From NCBI GenBank assembly GCA_029560585.1, contig JAKQKQ010000133.1, positions 1-64,000 on the forward strand: DNA of 64,000 bases, in the 5' to 3' direction. Made by a program: the position numbers and the translations under genes. Under the pieces are notes generated by a model that worked only from the letters and a program-made list of their open reading frames with translations, did not search any database and was not told the origin of the DNA. Below are positions 27,161 to 36,635 of the stretch, one piece after another. The stretch is from Verrucomicrobiota bacterium (GTDB lineage Bacteria > Verrucomicrobiota > Verrucomicrobiia > JADLBR01). Position 1 is the first letter of the stretch; every line of letters begins with the position of its first letter.

Positions 27161-28195
27161 ATGTTCAAGCGCCTCGCTGGCCTGTTTTCAACCAACATCG
27201 GCATCGACCTGGGCACCGCGAACACGCTGGTGTACATCCAGGGCCGCGGGATCGTGCTCCGCGAACCCTCCGTCGTCGCCATCGACACAGAGAATCGCAA
27301 CGTGGTGGCCGTCGGCGAGGAGGCCAAGCGGATGCTCGGCCGCACCCCCTCGAACCTCAAGGCGCTCCGCCCCCTGCGCGATGGCGTCATCGCCGACCAC
27401 GAGGTCACCGAGGCGATGATGAAGCATTTCGTGAAACGCGTGCACCGCGGGAAGAAATTCGCGTTCCCGGTCATGGTGATCGCGGTGCCCTCCGGCATCA
27501 CGCCGGCCGAGCGCAAGCAAGTCAAGACTTCCGCGCGAAACGCCGGAGCCCGCGAGGTCTATCTGGTCGAGGAACCGATCGCCGCAGCCATTGGCGTGGG
27601 CCTGCCCATCCACGAGGCGGCCGGCCACATGATCATCGACATCGGGGGCGGGACCTCCGCGGTCGCCATCCTCTCCATCGGGGGAATCGTCTTCAGCAGG
27701 GGCATCCGCGTGGCGGGCGACGAGATGGACGAGAGCATCGCCGCCTACATGAAGCGCGCCTATGGCCTCGTGATTGGCGAGCGAACCTCCGAGGAGATCA
27801 AGATCAAGATCGGCTCCGTCTTCCCACTGGAGAAAGAGATGACCATGGAGGTCAAGGGCAGGGACATCGTCTCCTCTCTCCCAAAGACCCTCTCCATCAC
27901 GTCGCAGGAGGTCCGCGAGGCGCTCCTCGGGCCCACCCGCATGATCCTCGATTGCGTCCGCATCTGCCTCGACCGCTGCCCGCCGGAATTGGCCTCCGAC
28001 CTCATCGACCGCGGCATCGTCCTCGCGGGCGGCGGCGCGCTGGTGCGCGGCATGGACCAGCTCATCGCCGAGGAAACCGGCCTGCCCGTCCACGTCGCCG
28101 AGGATCCGCTCAGCGCCGTCGTCGAGGGCACCGGGAAATTCCTCGATGACATACGCTTCCTGCGGCGCGTGGCCAGGGAGGAACCGGAGGGCTGA
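27161..28195 (+). CDS. mreB: Rod shape-determining protein MreB
   Basis: 344 residues, a normal MreB length. Actin-fold nucleotide motifs are clear: IGIDLGTANTLVYIQG (phosphate 1), MIIDIGGGTSAVAIL (phosphate 2) and GIVLAGGGALVRGMD (adenosine). The basic amphipathic N-terminus (MFKRLAGLF) suits membrane binding. MreB filaments under the inner membrane guide peptidoglycan synthesis. A TTG two codons upstream is an alternative start; the ATG with TTTAGG before it is preferred. mreC follows after 58 bases, the usual mre order. Confidence 0.97.
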   Translation: MFKRLAGLFSTNIGIDLGTANTLVYIQGRGIVLREPSVVAIDTENRNVVAVGEEAKRMLGRTPSNLKALRPLRDGVIADHEVTEAMMKHFVKRVHRGKKFAFPVMVIAVPSGITPAERKQVKTSARNAGAREVYLVEEPIAAAIGVGLPIHEAAGHMIIDIGGGTSAVAILSIGGIVFSRGIRVAGDEMDESIAAYMKRAYGLVIGERTSEEIKIKIGSVFPLEKEMTMEVKGRDIVSSLPKTLSITSQEVREALLGPTRMILDCVRICLDRCPPELASDLIDRGIVLAGGGALVRGMDQLIAEETGLPVHVAEDPLSAVVEGTGKFLDDIRFLRRVAREEPEG

Positions 28196-28253
28196 TCGCC
28201 GCCCCCCGCGCGACGATGCCCCACCGATCGAAAACGACACGCCCCACCGGACG

Positions 28254-29117
28254 ATGCGACTGAAGCTACAGATCGCCGCATTTATCCTCGTCATCGTGGC
28301 GATCTCCGTCGTGTTCATGATCCCGGCCGAGGACACCGTTGGCATCAAGACGCGCGTGCGCGAGAGCCTGGCTCCGGCTTTCAAATGGTTCTCGGGCATC
28401 CCGTCGCGCGCCGACCTCCTCGGCGAGAAACTCAAGCGCGCCGAGCGCCTCGAGCGCGAGAACGAGGATTTGCGCAAGGCCAACGCGAGGTTCCAGGCCG
28501 AGAACAACACGCTGCGCTCCTTCGAGAAAGAGAACACCGAACTGCGACAGGCCCTGAAATACAAAGAGGTCAGTCGCTTCGAGCTGGTCCCGGCCAGGGT
28601 CATCGCGCGCGAGCCATCCACGTGGTGGCAGTACGTGACGATCGACCGCGGCGAACGCGACGGTGTCGAACTCAATCAGGCCGTCGTCACCACCCAGGGA
28701 CTCGTCGGGAAGATCGCGTCTGTCTCGGCGACCACATCCAAGGTCGTGCTCCTCGGCGACGAGAACTGCCGGGTGGCCGCCACGCTCGAGGGCACCAACG
28801 AGCAGGGCATCATCATTGGCCAACCCACCGAGATGGGGGCGGTCCAGTGCCGGATGACGTTCATCTCGCGCACCGCCTCCATCGACGTGGGCCAGCTCGC
28901 CTTCACCTCCGGCCTCGGCGGCGTTTTTCCCCAGGGGTTGCGGATCGGCGAGGTCTCACAGCTGGTGCCCCTGCGCGACACGGGCGGCCACGGCCTCTAC
29001 CGCGAAGTCATCATCCAGCCCAGCGCCGACCTCGCCAAACTGGATTTCCTTTTTGTCGTCCTGCGCCAGAAGGAGGCCAAGGCCAATCCAAAGGCCCCGG
29101 CGCCCAAGGCTCGCTAG
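28254..29117 (+). CDS. mreC: Rod shape-determining protein MreC
   Basis: 287 residues. One N-terminal membrane helix (about 6-24) is followed by a coiled coil at about 55-105 (ERLERENEDLRKANARFQ) and the two-barrel MreC domain (ITIDRGERDGV-type segment, GLVGKI, VLLGDENCRVAA, FTSGLGGVFPQGLRIGEV). It links cytoplasmic MreB to periplasmic cell wall synthases. Its length matches the family. The TAG stop at 29115-29117 forms the left border of hairpin repeat H1. No mreD-like membrane gene is seen after it. Confidence 0.95.
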   Translation: MRLKLQIAAFILVIVAISVVFMIPAEDTVGIKTRVRESLAPAFKWFSGIPSRADLLGEKLKRAERLERENEDLRKANARFQAENNTLRSFEKENTELRQALKYKEVSRFELVPARVIAREPSTWWQYVTIDRGERDGVELNQAVVTTQGLVGKIASVSATTSKVVLLGDENCRVAATLEGTNEQGIIIGQPTEMGAVQCRMTFISRTASIDVGQLAFTSGLGGVFPQGLRIGEVSQLVPLRDTGGHGLYREVIIQPSADLAKLDFLFVVLRQKEAKANPKAPAPKAR

Positions 29118-29152
29118 GAATCTGTCGGATTTAGACCGACAGATTCCTCTAG
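29114..29152. repeat. CTAG-bounded hairpin H, copy 1
   Basis: CTAGGAATCTGTCGG pairs with CCGACAGATTCCTCTAG around a short loop, a 13-bp perfect arm. CTAG stands at both ends, and the left one contains the mreC stop codon. No T run follows, so it is not a classical terminator, though it could stabilise the mRNA 3' end. Related copy at 54716-54757. Confidence 0.75.
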
Positions 29153-29184
29153 CGCCGCCCTGGCGCGCCGCGGGCGGCGCCGAC

Positions 29185-29291
29185 TCGAAAATTCAGACAC
29201 CGAATCGTAGGAGCCTGCTTGCAGGCGATTCCATGCGCGAATCGCGCGCAAGCGCGCTCCCACGTCTCATTTTCTTTGCCGGTGGTGCCCC
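29185..29291. repeat. REP-like doublet (family C), copy 3
   Basis: Full copy with both flanks; core 29207-29263 differs from copy 1 by a C for T in the last arm (GCTCCCAC). Confidence 0.9.
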
Positions 29292-29303
29292 CTGCGGCGG
29301 GCC

Positions 29304-31475
29304 TCATCGTCCAGGCGGAACCAGTTGGATCAACCGCACGCTGTGGCCGGGCATGTCGAGATCGAAGGTGCATCGGCCCGCCTCGGCGGCGACCGCTTCG
29401 CCATCGCGGGTCTTGGGTGTCGCGGCGAGCTTGGAATACTTCGCGATGTTCTTGCGGAAAAGCGCCTCGCCGGGTTTGCCGAAAGTATAACCGACGGCGC
29501 CCTCGTAGAGCCCCGCGGTGGGCGAGGTCTTGATGCCCGCCGCCGCGCAGTCGGCCACAAAAGCCCGTGCCCAAGTGGCGTGGTCCGCGTCAATCGCCCA
29601 CTCGGTGACGCGCCACGCGGCGCCACGCGTCATCCGAGGATCCTCGAAAACTAGGCGAACGCCCTCGCGGACCTTGGGCTTGCGCAAGGGCCGGTGATTG
29701 TACACGAGGGCGAAGATGTCCCCGCCGTTCCGGCATCCGATGGCACCACAATCGGCCTGGGAGACAGCCTTGACCTCGACGGCGAGACGCCGCCCCCCGA
29801 CCATCTGCTGCATCAGCGCGATGACGCTGGCCCGTGGGTGGAGGACGCCGGAGGTGCTCTCCGACCATTCGTAGACATGGCGTATCCCGTGGCGAAACAC
29901 GCGGTCGGCGATCGCGGCGTAGAAGCTCGCGGCCCACTCGGTCGTGTCGCCGCCCCAGAGGCGGCGCCCATTTTCGTCGTGCAGCACCGCGAATTCCCCC
30001 ACGACCAGCGGCAGGTCGGCCAACTGCGGGTAGCGCGCGGCGCGCCCCCGGATCGCGGCGACGGCCTCATCGAAAACGGAGGTGGGTTCGCCGACGCGGC
30101 CATACCACGAGAATGAGAACCAGTCCATCCGCGTGCCCCGCACGCCGGTCACGGTGTTGGTGCCCGCCGCCGCGTGATCGATGATGTCCAGGCCCCACTG
30201 CTTTCGCGTCGCGGCGCCAAATTCACCCCCCGCGGGATTGAGGATGTTCCCCGGCCCGACCTTTGCCTCGGGCACCACCCGGTCGAGCGCGGCAACGGTG
30301 TGGTCGTAGTGCTCAAAGTACTGTTCCCGGGTTCCCGCCCAGTGACCGGGCGCCAGATCCGGTTCCGTTCCGACGCGGAACCACCATCGCGCGATGGTCT
30401 CGCGCCCGAAGGCATCGACCATCGCGCGCGCGGCCCCCTCGACGTACTTGCCCCACACGCGCACATCTTTCGCGGGCGCGGTGTTCCCGTAGGTATTCTC
30501 CTGCGGCGGATCGCTCATCTCGTAGGGCACGTTGTCCAGCACCGGCCACGGCACGAGGCCGCCATCCACCATCCCTTTGAGTTCGGCGATCATCCCCGTG
30601 AAATCCGCGCGGACCTCGCCAGCCGGACCGACGCCCCGAAACCAGTTGTTCGTGCCGCGGTACCGCCCGCCGAGGAGGTACACCGCATTGGCCTGTTTCA
30701 CGAAGGGCTGGCTGCGCGCCATCCTCCGCGCGTGGCCGTCGATCAGAAAATCCTGCGGCTTGTTGCAATTGGCCACGGTCCAGAACGCGTAACAATCGCC
30801 GATCTCTCGATCGGCGCGGACGGTGATCGTGCGCTCGCCGGGCTGCAGCCCCGGTATCGCGATCCGGCGCCCCGATAGGACGATGTTTTTCAGCAAACCT
30901 TTCCACGGCGACGCGTGCACCCGCGAGGCCACCTCGCATTTCGCCGGCCAGTTGGGAATCCGCCTGCCGCCCGCGACGCCCGCCAATCGCCCATCGATCA
31001 GCAACAGGAACTCCACCTCGTCGCCCTCGCCCTGCCACCCGAATTGCACCTGGTGCCATTCGCCGCGTTTCCACGTGCCCGACGCGGGATATCGGATTGA
31101 AGAGAAGTAGTCCTCGCCCCCTTTGTAGACCGCGATGAGACCCGAATCGCGAAAGAACAGGGTCACGTGCTGGTGCGGCCCCGAGGCCGCGTGGAACAAC
31201 GTCCTGTCGCCGGACGCGGGCCAATCGTCCGGGGTCTGGCACCGCAGCTCGATCGCGCCCGCCGTCGCGCCCACGACGCCCGCGGTCGGCAGCTCGATGC
31301 CCCCCTCCGAAAACTTCAGCGCGGAACCATCGGCTGAGGGGACGACTGCCACTCTCGCGTGCACGACGGATCCTTTTGGGAGCCGCTCCAGTTTCCCGGC
31401 ATCGATCCGCACCTCCCCCCGTGCCACCGCGTGGCCCCACGCCATCGCCATCGCACAAAAAAGGACTCGCCTCAT
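29304..31475 (-). CDS. Exported glycoside hydrolase (GH39-like) with N-terminal lectin-like domain
   Basis: 723 residues with a signal peptide (MRRVLFCAMAMAWGHAVARG). Residues about 25-210 look like a concanavalin/LamG-type jelly roll (ELRCQTPDDWPASGDRTLFH, WHQVQFGWQG). The catalytic part is a TIM barrel of the GH-A clan: RVGTEPDL gives a probable acid/base Glu at 371 and LVVGEFAV a probable nucleophile Glu at 494, the arrangement seen in GH39 xylosidase/iduronidase-like enzymes. A beta-rich tail closes the protein. The start has GGGAGGC upstream. Likely cleaves a plant or algal polysaccharide; exact substrate unclear. Confidence 0.75.
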   Translation of the reverse strand: MRRVLFCAMAMAWGHAVARGEVRIDAGKLERLPKGSVVHARVAVVPSADGSALKFSEGGIELPTAGVVGATAGAIELRCQTPDDWPASGDRTLFHAASGPHQHVTLFFRDSGLIAVYKGGEDYFSSIRYPASGTWKRGEWHQVQFGWQGEGDEVEFLLLIDGRLAGVAGGRRIPNWPAKCEVASRVHASPWKGLLKNIVLSGRRIAIPGLQPGERTITVRADREIGDCYAFWTVANCNKPQDFLIDGHARRMARSQPFVKQANAVYLLGGRYRGTNNWFRGVGPAGEVRADFTGMIAELKGMVDGGLVPWPVLDNVPYEMSDPPQENTYGNTAPAKDVRVWGKYVEGAARAMVDAFGRETIARWWFRVGTEPDLAPGHWAGTREQYFEHYDHTVAALDRVVPEAKVGPGNILNPAGGEFGAATRKQWGLDIIDHAAAGTNTVTGVRGTRMDWFSFSWYGRVGEPTSVFDEAVAAIRGRAARYPQLADLPLVVGEFAVLHDENGRRLWGGDTTEWAASFYAAIADRVFRHGIRHVYEWSESTSGVLHPRASVIALMQQMVGGRRLAVEVKAVSQADCGAIGCRNGGDIFALVYNHRPLRKPKVREGVRLVFEDPRMTRGAAWRVTEWAIDADHATWARAFVADCAAAGIKTSPTAGLYEGAVGYTFGKPGEALFRKNIAKYSKLAATPKTRDGEAVAAEAGRCTFDLDMPGHSVRLIQLVPPGR

Positions 31476-31832
31476 CCCACGAGCCTCCCGGCAGGCAGGG
31501 CACCCGTCAATGCCAGAGGACGGCCAGGCCATCATCTAGGCGCTGGCGTCTCACGGAGACGCCGCACAGCACTTGCCGCCCGCATCAGCCGGGAGGGACG
31601 CCGGCCCCGGCGTCCGCGATTCACCAGCCGCGCGACACCTGGGCCAACCCGGCCCGCGAGGCGAGCGTGTCTCAAAACCTCTGAGCCGAGCCACCTGGCA
31701 CAGGCGGCCTACAAATTTTGTAGGGCATCTCTGTGAGATGCCGTGCATTGTCGCGCGCCGCACACCATTGGAAGTCCCCTCTATAGTCAGATGGCATTGA
31801 TTGTTGGATGTTCCGTGTTGGGCGTTTGAGTT

Positions 31833-31862
31833 TTGAGACAGCCTCAGGCCGCGGGCCCTCCC
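31833..31862. repeat. Short repeat F, copy 1
   Basis: TTGAGACAGCCTCAGGCCGC continuing GGGCCCTCCC. It matches 59908-59937 on the opposite strand with one substitution. A shorter, more diverged copy lies at 31966-31995 (TTGAGACAGACTCAGTCCGG). Confidence 0.75.
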
Positions 31863-31965
31863 CAGGATGCCCGCATGGCGCGCCCAAGATCTTGTGGGGC
31901 GTCTCCGTCAGTTGCCCAAGTCGTCATGTCCCTCGAAGCGCCAGGGCCCATGGAACGGTCTTGTC

Positions 31966-31995
31966 TTGAGACAGACTCAGTCCGGCGTCCCTCCC
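31966..31995. repeat. Short repeat F, diverged copy 2
   Basis: Shares TTGAGACAG-CTCAG and the CCCTCCC end with copies 1 and 3 but differs in the middle. Confidence 0.6.
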
Positions 31996-32145
31996 ACACG
32001 CAGAACGATGGCGTGGCCGGGGTTTCCTGAACGGCCCGCTAACTGACGCCCGCACCGTCCGCCGCCGATATCTCGCGAAACCTCTGGGTCGCCAGCGCAG
32101 CTTTGGACTTCGCGCCGGGCACCACGCCTGTAGGATCGCGACCCG

Positions 32146-33738
32146 ATGGTCACAAGATCGCAGGTTGCGGTCATCGCGCTGCTCACGGGCGCCTGCCTGC
32201 CGCTCCAGGCCGATGCCGGGGACATTCGGCCGGTGTTCGACGAGGAGGTGGCGCGTTTTTCGTCGCTGGCGAGAGGCCCGCGCGCCGAACTGCGCGCGGA
32301 GGCCGCGGAGGGCTTCGGCCTCATGCGGCACCACGCGGGGGAGGAGTCGCTGTTGCCCCTGGTGCGCGATTCGGATGCGGACGTCCGCTCGGTGGCTATC
32401 GAGGCGCTGGGGCATTGTGGGATGCGGCGGGGGATCGCGGCGCTCGCGGGCGTGGCGGCGACGGGCAGCCGCGAGGAACGCCGACTGGCGCATATCGCCC
32501 TGGAGCGGATGACGGGCACATCGTTCCCCGAGGACCAGCCGGGGGCGTACGCGGCATGGCTCGCGGCGGACGGATGGGACGCGAAGGAGGATCGTCTCCT
32601 CGCGGCGATCGAGGGAAGGGACCCCGGCGCCAGAATGCGGGCGCTGGTGGCGCTGCGATTCGTCGGGAGCGGGCGCGCGGAGGACCGGCTGCTCGCGCGC
32701 GCGGGGGGCCAGCCTCGATTCAACGGCGAGGAGTTCCGCCATGCGGTGCGCGCGCTCGAGCGCATAGGATCCGCGAAGGCCTTGCCATTTCTCGCGGGGC
32801 TGGCGACAGCCTTCCCGGACACCGCATGGGCGCTCGGCCAGATCGGCGGTCCCGGGGCCGATGCCGCGCTGCAGCACGCTCTGGCGAGGTTTGGTTCGCG
32901 CCGGGTGGATGCGACCGTGAACCTGGACCGCCTCGCCTCGACGAATTGCGCGGTCCACATCCCGATGCTCATTCGATCCTTCGGGTTCGCCATTTTCCGC
33001 AGCGACACCGACGAGCTGCATCGTCCCCCGCACGCGGCGCAGCGCGCGGCCGCCAATCTCATTCTCCGCAGCGGCGAATCGCAGAGGGTCGTGGACCTCG
33101 TGCTCAAGGAGGTCGAGGGGACGCGCAAGGATGAGGAGACGCCGGAGCGCTGGCGCGGGGTGCTCGCCGCAATGCGGGAAGAATTGAAGGCCGGATTCTG
33201 GCGCAACGATGGCCGCACCGAAGCCGACCCGCTGGCGGCCCTCCCGCACATCATCCGTGACAAGGCCTTCGTGCCAAGGTTGCGCGCGCTGCTGCGCCAC
33301 CCCGCCGTCATCGTGCGCATCTATGCCGCCGAATGCCTGGGTGCCCTCGAGGCCAACGAGGCCATCCCCGACATGCTGGCGGCGATCCGGGAACCGTATC
33401 CTTTCGCCGACGAGGTCCAGCAAGTCTCCGGTAAGCACCGGGAGATGAGCCAGGGCGTGCGATGGAAAGGCTATCTCTGCATGGCGCTGGGTCGGCTCGG
33501 CGGCGAGGACGCGCGCGTCGCGCTTGAGGTGCTGGCCGCCGATCCCGCCGTGCCTCGGGATGTGCGGTTCGGCGCGGTGACTGGGCTCAGTTTCATCGGT
33601 TCGAAGAAATCCTTGCCGGTGCTCCGCAAGGCGGCCGGGACGGACATCGTGTGGACCATTCGCGGGGCAGCCGCGGATGCGGCGAGAGAGATCGAGTTTC
33701 GGGAGGCGGCCGACGTGGCCATGGCAAAACATGAATGA
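32146..33738 (+). CDS. Exported HEAT-repeat protein
   Basis: 530 residues with a short signal peptide (VIALLTGACLPLQADAG) and then HEAT units: LLPLVRDSDADVRSVAIEALGHCG, GSAKALPFLAGLA, LRALLRHPAVIVRIYAAECLGALEANEAIP, VALEVLAADPAVPRDVRFGAVTGLSFIG. No enzyme motif. The stop overlaps the start of the next gene, which also begins with HEAT repeats and continues into a c-heme protein, so the two probably act together at the cell surface or in the periplasm. Confidence 0.8.
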   Translation: MVTRSQVAVIALLTGACLPLQADAGDIRPVFDEEVARFSSLARGPRAELRAEAAEGFGLMRHHAGEESLLPLVRDSDADVRSVAIEALGHCGMRRGIAALAGVAATGSREERRLAHIALERMTGTSFPEDQPGAYAAWLAADGWDAKEDRLLAAIEGRDPGARMRALVALRFVGSGRAEDRLLARAGGQPRFNGEEFRHAVRALERIGSAKALPFLAGLATAFPDTAWALGQIGGPGADAALQHALARFGSRRVDATVNLDRLASTNCAVHIPMLIRSFGFAIFRSDTDELHRPPHAAQRAAANLILRSGESQRVVDLVLKEVEGTRKDEETPERWRGVLAAMREELKAGFWRNDGRTEADPLAALPHIIRDKAFVPRLRALLRHPAVIVRIYAAECLGALEANEAIPDMLAAIREPYPFADEVQQVSGKHREMSQGVRWKGYLCMALGRLGGEDARVALEVLAADPAVPRDVRFGAVTGLSFIGSKKSLPVLRKAAGTDIVWTIRGAAADAAREIEFREAADVAMAKHE

Positions 33739-36217
33739 GGAAGGACCGTCTCCCGCGGAGAGGCAGGGCCGCCGGGAGGCAGGCATCCAAAAAACCTCCG
33801 CGCCTCTGCGGCTCCGCGGGAGGCCATGTGTTGCAAAGGCGCGGGCCTGCCTGCCGTGGGCGATTTGCTCTTTGGGTCTTTGCGTCGTCGCGGGATATGC
33901 GCAGGCACCCGCGCCGGGCCCGCCATCGCCCGCGCCGCCGAATCCTCTCCTGCCGCTGTACCAGGCGGCGGTCAAGGGCCGCGACCTCGGCGCGGCGGTA
34001 CGATTGGCACGATCGGGAAAGGATGCCGAGCCTCTCCTTCGCCAGGGGCTGAAACACCCCGGCCCCGAGGCAGCACTGTTCGCCTGCGCGATCCACGAGC
34101 ACCCCGCTCCCGCGCTCGCCCCGGAACTGCGGGAACTGCTCGGCTCGTGGAATCAGGTCGCGGGCTACTGGGCGGCCAAGGCCCTGGGCCAGATGAAGGA
34201 CGCGGGTTCGGTGCCCGCCCTCGCGGCGCAATTGGCGTCGCAGCCCAATGGCTATTGGGAACTCAGCCGCGGCAGGCAGAAATGGCTGTTCAACCAACAG
34301 GGAGCCCAGCAGTTCAAGCAGCCGGAACTCGCGCCCCAGGGCATGCCCAACATCCGCGTCGCATACGCATCCCTCCTCGCGCTCGGGGACATCGGCGGAC
34401 CGGAGGCGGTGGCGACGTTGCGCAGGGCCCTCCAAAGCGACCAATATCTCGTGCGCTGCGCCGCCGCCAGGGCCCTCGGGCAAGTGCGCTCACCGGAAGA
34501 CCTGGCCGTCCTCCGCGGCCTCGCCGCGCGCGACCCGGCGCTCGTCGTGCGCGATGCCGCCGCCGAAGCCGCCTCGAAGATCGACGGCACATGGTCCCCG
34601 CCCGTCGCCGAGCCACCGCCCATGCCCCCCGCCCTCGTCTTCATCAAGGCGAAGAATCGATCCGAATCCAACCTCGGCTTCCGGGACTCCTACTTCTTCC
34701 CCAAGACGCCGTGGTACGGCTGGGGCGAGAACCTATTCCTGCTGAGCCCGGTCGCGCCCGATGGCGCGGCCAGGAACCTCACCGCCCTGACCAACGGCGC
34801 GGTGCAGGGCCCCGAGGTCTCCTTCGATGCAAAACGGATCCTCTTCGCCATGCGCCGGGATTTTGCGAAGGAGGGTTTCCACATCTTCGAGATGAATGCC
34901 GATGGCTCGGGCCTGCGCCAGCTCACCTCCGGCCAGTGCAACGATGTCGATCCGCAATACTTGCCCGATGGGCGAATCGCTTTCTCATCCGACCGCGCCG
35001 GCTATCAGGAGTACTACCATCAGGAGCGCTCGCGCGCGATCTACGTCATGAACCCCGACGGGTCCGGGATCCAGCAGATCACTTTCAACCCCAATCAGGA
35101 TTATGAACCGCTGGCGCTCTCGGACGGGCGCATCGTGTACGGCAGCTACCGGTTCTACGCCCAGGACGGAAGCCCCGGGCCGCTTCCCGGCGACAATTTC
35201 ATGCAGCGCATCGAGACCGTGCTGCGCACCGTGCTGCCGGATGGTTCGGAGGACGCCCCGTTCTATGGCGCGGGCCGGGGCTCGTATTACACGCCGATGC
35301 GGCCCTCGCCGATCGCGCTCCAGTATTCCGGCTGGCACAGGAGGGGCTTTCACATCGGGGTCTCGATCAGCCAGCCACGCCAGTTGCCGGACGGCGATAT
35401 CGTCTGCGTCACGCCGGCCGGGCTCACCGTCATCGACCGGGCGCTCGTGCCCTTCGACTGCGAGCGACCCCTCTTCCCCGAAGTGCTCAACCTGGCGGGC
35501 GGCGAGGAAGTCTACATCCACAACCACGACGACATGAACCCCGTTGGCCGCTACACGACGCCGTATCCCGCCGGCGGGGACTGGGTTTTTGTCTCCCACG
35601 CCCCTTGGCACCGCCTCGGCAATGACGCCTATGGAATTCATCTGTTCAATCTGCGCACGCGGGAATCTCGGCCGATCTACGACGATCCCGCCCTGAGCGA
35701 CATCGAGCCGGTGCCGCTCGCGCCCCGGCCCCAGCCGGCGGTGCGACGTTCGGCGCGCGAGTCATCGGGCGCGACAAATGGCCTCATTTATTGCAACTCG
35801 GTTTTTAATTCCGATCTCCCCTACGATCGCGGGGCCGCGCGTTTCGTCCGCGTGCTCGGCGCGGAGTTCCAGCCCGCCTCGATCAACGCGAACGCGTCTT
35901 TCCGGAGCCGGCTGCTCGGCACCGCGCCGCTCGAGGCCGATGGCTCATTCTATTTTCGGGTGCCCGCCGATACCCCGCTCCGCTTCGAGCTGCTCAACGC
36001 CAACGAGGACGTCCTCGTCCACGAGACTGAATTCCACTACATCAGGGGCGGCGAGACCAAGGGATGCGTCGGCTGTCACGAGCCCCCGCGCCGAACGCCA
36101 CCGAACGCCCGCCCTATCGCGATGGCCCACCCACCGGCCAATGCGCTCCCCAAGCGCGGCGACCTCATCTTCCAGGGGCGCCCCGAGCACACCTACAATC
36201 TCATCTTCAGGGAATGA
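33731..36217 (+). CDS. HEAT / TolB-propeller protein with C-terminal heme-binding HZS_alpha-like domain
   Basis: About 828 residues. The signal peptide is preceded by an unusually long basic lead; a later start is possible but none has a better ribosome site. Residues about 70-290 are HEAT repeats. Then comes a TolB/WD40-like propeller (FHIFEMNADGSGLRQLTSG, DPQYLPDGRIAFSSDR, IYVMNPDGSGIQQIT). The end, LEADGSFYFRVPADTPLRFELL followed by CVGCH at 779-783, matches the middle domain named after hydrazine synthase alpha with a c-type heme site. Hydrazine chemistry is not implied: this architecture is widespread in PVC bacteria without anammox. Overlaps the upstream HEAT gene. Confidence 0.8.
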   Translation: MNEEGPSPAERQGRREAGIQKTSAPLRLRGRPCVAKARACLPWAICSLGLCVVAGYAQAPAPGPPSPAPPNPLLPLYQAAVKGRDLGAAVRLARSGKDAEPLLRQGLKHPGPEAALFACAIHEHPAPALAPELRELLGSWNQVAGYWAAKALGQMKDAGSVPALAAQLASQPNGYWELSRGRQKWLFNQQGAQQFKQPELAPQGMPNIRVAYASLLALGDIGGPEAVATLRRALQSDQYLVRCAAARALGQVRSPEDLAVLRGLAARDPALVVRDAAAEAASKIDGTWSPPVAEPPPMPPALVFIKAKNRSESNLGFRDSYFFPKTPWYGWGENLFLLSPVAPDGAARNLTALTNGAVQGPEVSFDAKRILFAMRRDFAKEGFHIFEMNADGSGLRQLTSGQCNDVDPQYLPDGRIAFSSDRAGYQEYYHQERSRAIYVMNPDGSGIQQITFNPNQDYEPLALSDGRIVYGSYRFYAQDGSPGPLPGDNFMQRIETVLRTVLPDGSEDAPFYGAGRGSYYTPMRPSPIALQYSGWHRRGFHIGVSISQPRQLPDGDIVCVTPAGLTVIDRALVPFDCERPLFPEVLNLAGGEEVYIHNHDDMNPVGRYTTPYPAGGDWVFVSHAPWHRLGNDAYGIHLFNLRTRESRPIYDDPALSDIEPVPLAPRPQPAVRRSARESSGATNGLIYCNSVFNSDLPYDRGAARFVRVLGAEFQPASINANASFRSRLLGTAPLEADGSFYFRVPADTPLRFELLNANEDVLVHETEFHYIRGGETKGCVGCHEPPRRTPPNARPIAMAHPPANALPKRGDLIFQGRPEHTYNLIFRE

Positions 36218-36232
36218 CGGGCGGGCACTGAC

Positions 36233-36324
36233 CCGAAAATTCAGACACCGGAGCCTGCTTGCAGGCGATTCGAATCGCGCGCAAGCGCGTTCCCACGTTC
36301 TATTTTCTTCCCCGGAGGTGCCCC
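36233..36324. repeat. REP-like doublet (family C), shortened copy 4
   Basis: Has both arms and the right flank, but the left GTAGG of the core is deleted and the centre is shortened. Confidence 0.8.
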
Positions 36325-36437
36325 GCCGCGCGGGTCCGAGGCGGGGCCAGACGAATGTCATTCCCTCGGCGAAGGATGACTGGCATACTGGCGATGTTTT
36401 GGAAAATGTCGCTGCCGACATCTCCGGCCGAGGGATA

Positions 36438-36635
36438 ATGGTGGGCATCCCGTGCTTCGATGAGGCGGGGACCATCGGCAAGGTGGTCGCCGATTTTCGC
36501 CGGGTCCTGCCCGGGGCAAAGACCCTGGTTATCGATAACGGCAGCGGCGATCGCACCGGTGAACGGGCGAGGGAGGCGGGAGGATTTCCTGACCCATATG
36601 CGGCGAAGGGGCTGAGCGGGAGGAGTCATGGATAG
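36438..36635 (+). pseudogene. Truncated family 2 glycosyltransferase remnant
   Basis: 65 codons beginning MVGIPCFDEAGTIGKVVADF and containing LVIDNGSGDRTGERA, the first nucleotide-sugar-binding strands of a GT-A fold. It stops where a DxD-containing region should follow, and its end overlaps the start of the intact GT2 gene at 36628. A working enzyme would need at least 200 more residues. Probably a decayed or partly deleted gene upstream of the glycosyltransferase cluster, close behind REP copy 4. Confidence 0.65.

Larger units (their letters stand above)
31476..32145. other. Palindrome-rich intergenic region
   Basis: No gene seen. Palindromes follow one another: GGCGTCTC/GAGACGCC at 31545-31563, GACGCCGG/CCGGCGTC at 31597-31614, CTACAAATTTTGTAG at 31709-31723 and GGCATCTC/GAGATGCC at 31724-31742, then two copies of repeat F (31833-31862 and 31966-31995). 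A possible -10 (TAGGAT, 32130-32135) precedes the next gene. Confidence 0.6.

Noticed and set aside
24088-27525. Second long minus-strand open frame opposite uvrA and mreB
   Set aside because: Same reason: a by-product of codon bias opposite conserved ABC modules.
29114-29152. Hairpin H1 as the intrinsic terminator of mreC
   Set aside because: The stem is strong but no T run follows. The second copy and the CTAG borders fit a repeat family better.
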